Below, piece by piece: positions 59,869-64,000 of a DNA stretch of 64,000 nucleotides. The notes beneath the pieces were generated by a model, which was given only the letters and a program-made list of their open reading frames with translations, was not told the origin of the DNA and ran no database searches. The stretch's first letter is position 1. Every line of letters starts with the position of its first letter. The stretch is from Actinomyces timonensis DSM 23838 (GTDB taxonomy: Bacteria > Actinomycetota > Actinomycetes > Actinomycetales > Actinomycetaceae): assembly GCF_000295095.1 (NCBI RefSeq), contig NZ_JH806632.1:1252974-1316973 (forward strand), in the 5' to 3' direction. A program made the position numbers and the translations under genes.

Positions 59869-60795
59869 TCACACGTACTGGCGGGCCTGGTTGACCGCCT
59901 CCATGCCATAGCCGCCGCCGAAGAGGAACACGTGGATCATGAGCATGTGCAGGCGGTGCAGCCCCATCCGCTCGCGCCACCCGTCGGCCAGCGGCGAGAC
60001 CTCGTTGTAGGCCCCGATGATCCGTGTGAGATGCGACTGCCCGAACATCCCCAGCGCCGCCAGGTCCGTCTCCGCGTGCGCGCCCTGCGCCATCGGGTCG
60101 ATGAGGACGCCGACGTCGCCCGGCAGTCCCGCGCTCGAACCCGCGCCCGAGTCTGCGGTCCCTCCGGCCGGTCCCAGCCCCGCGCCCGACGGCGCCCAGT
60201 CGGTCTCCCCGACCGGCACCCACAGCACATTGCCGCACCACAGGTCCCCATGCGTGCGGGACACCGCCCGCGCCTGCCCCCGCGCGGCCGCCCCAGCCTC
60301 GACGAGCGCCGGCTGCGGGGAGTCGAAGACGCCGTCGGCCAGCCGCGAGCAGACCCGCTCCAGCACCCGCGCGCCCCTCTCGCTCAGCGCCCCGGAATCC
60401 CGGCAATCGCCGATATAGGCGCCAATCCTGTCCCTGGCGTAGAAGGCGCCCCAGGCCCGGCCCGTGTCCGCCGGATCGGTGGAGTCGTGGTCGCGCAGGC
60501 GGATGCGCGAGCGCCCCATCTGCCCGACGCCATCCCATCCCGGGGGCGCGGCCCCGAAGAACGGGGCGCCCGCCGCGTGCGTGACCGCCAGCGCCCGGCC
60601 GAAGGCCTCCGCAGCCTCAGCCGTCGTGCCCCCGTGGCTGAGGCGCGGCTCCTCGATCCACCCGTCGCCCTGCGTCACCGGGACGACGTGCGCGCCGCCG
60701 TCGGGCATCGCCTCGGCGAGCCACCTCAGGCCCTGCGCCTCGACCGCCGTGGAGACCGGACCCTCATCAAGCTTGCGGAACGTGCTCGCGCTCAT
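59869..60795 (-). CDS. Fructosamine kinase family protein
   Basis: 308 residues from ATG 60795 (GGCTG... no strong ribosome site; an upstream in-frame start adds 13 residues). The fold is aminoglycoside-kinase-like: catalytic THGDLWCGNVLW, then the metal DPMAQGAHAETDLAAL. It phosphorylates the sugar of glycated amines or proteins, thereby repairing them. A long Gly/Ala-rich insert (about 200-220) lies before the DPM motif. Converges on the tRNA terminator. Confidence 0.88.
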   Translation of the reverse strand: MSASTFRKLDEGPVSTAVEAQGLRWLAEAMPDGGAHVVPVTQGDGWIEEPRLSHGGTTAEAAEAFGRALAVTHAAGAPFFGAAPPGWDGVGQMGRSRIRLRDHDSTDPADTGRAWGAFYARDRIGAYIGDCRDSGALSERGARVLERVCSRLADGVFDSPQPALVEAGAAARGQARAVSRTHGDLWCGNVLWVPVGETDWAPSGAGLGPAGGTADSGAGSSAGLPGDVGVLIDPMAQGAHAETDLAALGMFGQSHLTRIIGAYNEVSPLADGWRERMGLHRLHMLMIHVFLFGGGYGMEAVNQARQYV

Positions 60796-60865
60796 GCGCC
60801 CAGCCTGGCACGCACGGGCGCCGACGCGCAGCAAGCCGCCGTCGGCTGGTCGCGCCCGCAGCCCC

Positions 60866-63796
60866 TCAGCCCTGAGGGCGGCGCCGGCCCGTCCCCCGGG
60901 TCGCCGGGGCGGACCACGGGTCCTCCGGCCAGGCGTGCTTCGGGTAGCGTCCGCGCAGCTCGGCGCGCACCTGCGGATACCCCTGCTCCCAGAAGGAGGC
61001 GAGGTCGTCCGTCACCGCCACCGGCCGCCGGGCCGGGGAGAGCAGGTGGATGAGCACCGGCACCCGCCCGCCCGCCACGCGCGGCGTGCCCGCCCAGCCG
61101 AAGCACTCCTGCACCCGCACCGCCAGGACGGGGCGGGGCAGCGGCTCGCCGTCGTCGCCCGTGTAGGACAGGCGGACATGCGAACCGGAGGGGACCTCCA
61201 GGCGCTCCGGGGCGAGCTCGTCGAGCCGCGCCGCCTCGGGCCACGGCAGGAGCCCCCGCAGCGCGGCCAGCATGTCCAGGCGGCCGACGTCGAAGCGCCG
61301 ACCGCCCGACGCCAGGGCCGCGGCGGCCGGGCCCAGCCACATCTCGGCGGCGGCCAGCAGCGAGTCGTCGTCCACCGCCGGCCAGGGCTCGCCGATCTCG
61401 GCGCGCAGCAGCGCCAGGCGGCCGCGCAGCTCGCGCGCCCCATCACTCCACGGCAGGATCCCCAGGCCCTCCTCCCGCACAGCGTCGACGACGGCGCTCG
61501 CGGCCTCGCCCGGCCCCGGCGGTGGGCCGGGGGTGGTGGCCAGGACGATCGCGCCGAGGCGGCGGGCGCGCTCGGAGCGCAGACGGCCCTGGGCCCACAC
61601 CGTCCGGTCCTCCTCGGTGAGCCAGTCGGCGGCCACGGCGAGCGCCAAGCCCTCATCTATAGGCGCAGCCGCGCGGATGAGGGCGTCACTGCGGCCCGGG
61701 GAGCGGCCGACGTCGGCGACGGCCAGCCATGGGGAGGAGGCCAGCGGCGAGTCCGCCGGGAGACGCAGGCCCGTGCCGCCCACGCTCGCGTAGGCGACCC
61801 CCGCCCGCGCTCGCCCAGGGGCGGGACCGGCGGAACGAGTGGCGCCACCCCGGCCAGCAGAGCCGCCCGTGCCACCCGGACCAGCCGAGCCCGCCGAGTC
61901 GCGGCGGCCCGCGATCCACTCGGGGCGGGCCAGGGCCGCCACCAGCGCCACCAACTCCTCAGGGCCGCGCGGCCCTCCAAGGCCCCGTGCGCCGTCGGAA
62001 CCCAGGCCAGCAACGGAGCCGAGCCCTCTTAGGGCCTCCCGGACACCTGCCGCGCCCGCCGCCCCTTCCGTGCTCCCGGCGCTCCCCGTGCCGACGAGCG
62101 CCTCGGTGACCGCCCGCTCCAGGCGCTCGGCCTCCTGGCGCCACTGGGCGGCGTCCCTCGCGCCGGCCCGGCGCTCGCGGACGGCCCTGGCCAGCGCCGA
62201 CAGGTCCGCCCCCGGTACCCGTAGATCAGCGGTCAGGAGCGCTGCGGCGCGAGCGGCGGCCCGCGCCCCGATCATGCCCGCGGCCACGAGGAGGGCGCGC
62301 GCCTCCCTCACCGGGGCGGGAACCGCCGCCACCGCACGGCCGAGCGGCGTGATCCGCCCCGAGCCGCCATCCTCGGCGAGCCCGAGCGCGCTCAGAGTCT
62401 CAGTCGCCGCCCGCATTGCCGCGTCTGGCGGTGGGTCGATCCATGCCGGCGAGATAAGCCCGACCCCGCCGGGCGCGCCCCAGGCCGCAAGTTCCAGGGC
62501 GAGCCGAGTGAGATCGGCGGACAGGATCTCCGGGGTGGGGGAGGCCGCCGCGCGCGCCCAGTCCGACGGCGTGCAGCACCGGTGCACGACGCCCGGCCCT
62601 TCGCGCCCGGCGCGCCCCGCCCGCTGGACACCCGCCGAGCGGGACTCGCCCACCGTCACCAGCGAGCTCATCGAGCGGGCGACGTCGAGCCGCGGCTCGC
62701 GGGCGAGGGTCGAGTCGACGACGATCCGCACTCCCGGCACGGTCAGCGAGGATTCGGCGACATTCGTCGAGACGACCACCCGCCGCCGCCCCGGCGCGCT
62801 CGGCGCCAGCGCCGCATCTTGGGCAGCCGCGGGAAGCCGCCCGTGCAGGGGCAGCACGTCGACGTCTCCCACACCGTCCCCTGCCCCCGGCAGGCTCTGG
62901 CGCAGTCGGGCGACGACGTCGTCGACCTCGCGGGCGCCGGGCAGGAAGACGAGCGCGTCGCCGTCGTGCTCCGCCAGGGCCCGCGCCGTGGTGGCGGCGA
63001 CATGCGCGAGGAACTCCTTCGGCACCCCGCGCGGGCCGAGGCGCGCGGTGCTGGCCGGTGGTGGCGCCCACTGCTCCGTGATCGGGTGCATCGCGCCGGG
63101 GACACCGAGCAGCGGGGCGAGGGCCCGGGACCCGTCCGCGCCGCCGTCGCCCCCACTGCCGCTGCCGCCGCCCCCGGTGGCCCCGCCGAGCAGCTCGCGC
63201 AGGCGCCCGGCCTCAAGAGTCGCCGACATCGCGATGAGGACGAGGTCCTCGCGCAGCCCCGCGCGCGTGTCGAGCAGGAGCGCGAGGAGGAGATCGGCGT
63301 CGAGCGCCCGCTCGTGGACCTCGTCGAGGACGACGGCGCCCACCCCCGGCAAGTCCGGCTCGGCCTGGAGGCGGCGCAGGAGGAGGCCCGCCGTGACAAC
63401 CTCGATGCGGGTGCCCGGCCCGGAGCGGCGCTCGCCCCGCACCGCGTAGCCGACGGTCCTCCCGACCTCCTCGCCTAGCAGGCTCGCCAGGCGCCGCGCG
63501 GCCGCCCTGGCGGCCACCCGGCGCGGCTGGGTGACGATGACCCGCCCGGCACCCCCCACGCCTCCCGCGCCGCTGAGCGTCCGCGCCACGATCGGCGGCA
63601 CGAGCGTGGTCTTGCCCGTCCCCGGAGGCGCGGTGACGACGGCGGCCGGCGCCCCGCCGTCGGGAGCTGGGGAGTCCAGCAGGGAGCGCAGGCGCGGCAG
63701 TCCGGCGACGACGGGGAGGTCGGGCGGCGAGGCCAGGAGCGCCTCGAGGGCGCCCTCGCCGGGCGCGCCCGGACTGGTGCTTTTGGCTGGCGTCAT
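60866..63796 (-). CDS. hrpB: ATP-dependent RNA helicase HrpB
   Basis: 976 residues from ATG 63796; a longer frame to 63919 adds a poorly conserved stretch. DExH helicase with Walker A PPGTGKTT (59-64), DEVHER (158-163), SATL (191-194), and the QRAGRAGREGPG motif VI; the HrpB C-terminal domain fills the last third. Its cellular role in actinobacteria is unclear; in proteobacteria it is a nonessential helicase. Very long Gly/Ala/Ser-rich insertions (for example after SATLEAGRLRELLGG) are unusual. Last complete gene of the window. Confidence 0.93.
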   Translation of the reverse strand: MTPAKSTSPGAPGEGALEALLASPPDLPVVAGLPRLRSLLDSPAPDGGAPAAVVTAPPGTGKTTLVPPIVARTLSGAGGVGGAGRVIVTQPRRVAARAAARRLASLLGEEVGRTVGYAVRGERRSGPGTRIEVVTAGLLLRRLQAEPDLPGVGAVVLDEVHERALDADLLLALLLDTRAGLREDLVLIAMSATLEAGRLRELLGGATGGGGSGSGGDGGADGSRALAPLLGVPGAMHPITEQWAPPPASTARLGPRGVPKEFLAHVAATTARALAEHDGDALVFLPGAREVDDVVARLRQSLPGAGDGVGDVDVLPLHGRLPAAAQDAALAPSAPGRRRVVVSTNVAESSLTVPGVRIVVDSTLAREPRLDVARSMSSLVTVGESRSAGVQRAGRAGREGPGVVHRCCTPSDWARAAASPTPEILSADLTRLALELAAWGAPGGVGLISPAWIDPPPDAAMRAATETLSALGLAEDGGSGRITPLGRAVAAVPAPVREARALLVAAGMIGARAAARAAALLTADLRVPGADLSALARAVRERRAGARDAAQWRQEAERLERAVTEALVGTGSAGSTEGAAGAAGVREALRGLGSVAGLGSDGARGLGGPRGPEELVALVAALARPEWIAGRRDSAGSAGPGGTGGSAGRGGATRSAGPAPGRARAGVAYASVGGTGLRLPADSPLASSPWLAVADVGRSPGRSDALIRAAAPIDEGLALAVAADWLTEEDRTVWAQGRLRSERARRLGAIVLATTPGPPPGPGEAASAVVDAVREEGLGILPWSDGARELRGRLALLRAEIGEPWPAVDDDSLLAAAEMWLGPAAAALASGGRRFDVGRLDMLAALRGLLPWPEAARLDELAPERLEVPSGSHVRLSYTGDDGEPLPRPVLAVRVQECFGWAGTPRVAGGRVPVLIHLLSPARRPVAVTDDLASFWEQGYPQVRAELRGRYPKHAWPEDPWSAPATRGTGRRRPQG

Positions 63797-63952
63797 GCGG
63801 GCATTGTCCCCCAGGGGCCGAGCGCGACGGCGAGGGCGGCATCCGCCGTCGCCCTGCGCGCGCTTGACGCGGCGGCGTCCGGCACTCACACTAAACGTGT
63901 CAAGGAAGCATGACATCATTCGAGCAGGGCGCGGTGCGGGGGTGGGAACCGG

Positions 63953-64000
63953 ATGGACAACGACGTCCGCGAGTTGCGGGAGGCCAGGGGGCTCACCCAG
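63953..64000 (+). CDS. Start of an XRE/Cro-CI-type regulator (continues beyond window)
   Basis: Sixteen codons from ATG 63953, MDNDVRELREARGLTQ, match the beginning of a short HTH_3 domain (RxLREARGLTQxELA). The rest is outside. Divergent from hrpB; the type is often about 70 residues long and paired with a membrane protein gene. Confidence 0.6.
   Translation, partial: MDNDVRELREARGLTQ

Noticed and set aside
63953-64000. HipB partner for the HipA-like kinase
   Set aside because: About 50 kb away and divergent from hrpB; no reason to link the two.

Overview
The window is chromosomal DNA of a high-GC Gram-positive bacterium, most likely an actinobacterium of the Actinomyces group. This is inferred from the strong G/C third-position bias, the class Ib ribonucleotide reductase, Cys-containing lipoprotein signals, choline-binding-type wall repeats and many GTG/TTG starts. 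No rRNA gene is present. One tRNA gene (tRNA-Ser, anticodon CGA) lies at 59710-59798.

Layout. 0-8.9 kb: the tail of a wall-binding repeat protein, L-serine dehydratase, a membrane/beta-propeller protein, a broken ascorbate-type PTS gene, a zinc alcohol dehydrogenase and a divergent dihydroxyacetone-kinase-type gene. 8.9-14.7 kb: an accessory stretch. A second membrane/propeller gene is split by a 920-bp IS5-type element with a perfect CGTG target duplication, and next to it sits a translationally coupled pair, a DUF262 protein and a HipA-like kinase, with no HipB. 14.7-22 kb: a GH13 alpha-glucosidase, a Cthe_2159-type lipoprotein, an AraC regulator with a VOC protein, and a VTC-domain/DUF4956 pair. 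22.2-35 kb: nrdH-nrdI-nrdE, then 8.8 kb of unrelated genes (two HXXEE membrane proteins, a thiamine-binding protein, a P-loop kinase, and a LacI regulator with a lacZ-transporter operon), and only then nrdF, which overlaps an LssY-type membrane protein gene. 36.8-42.3 kb: an uncharacterised gene and a nucleoside scavenging locus (hydrolase, CNT transporter, hydrolase, divergent ribokinase). 42.6-50.8 kb: an M20 amidohydrolase, a DUF885 protein, a low-molecular-weight phosphatase, an alpha/beta hydrolase and a SAM-riboswitch-controlled metNIQ operon. 50.9-55.1 kb: two related secreted/anchored proteins (one frameshifted) and a second, intact copy of the IS element. 55.2-64 kb: upp, a BCCT transporter, tadA, a hexapeptide acetyltransferase, tRNA-Ser, a fructosamine-kinase-like gene, hrpB and the first codons of an XRE-type regulator.

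Catabolism and salvage dominate: serine to pyruvate, beta-galactosides, alpha-glucosides, nucleosides to base plus ribose (then ribokinase and upp), and methionine uptake.

The two most unusual signals are the DUF262/HipA-like pair (11.85-14.71 kb) and a 22-bp-period intergenic repeat at five gene boundaries (27.2, 42.3, 46.7, 58.8 and 59.6 kb). All family names come from reading the protein sequences; no database search was possible.
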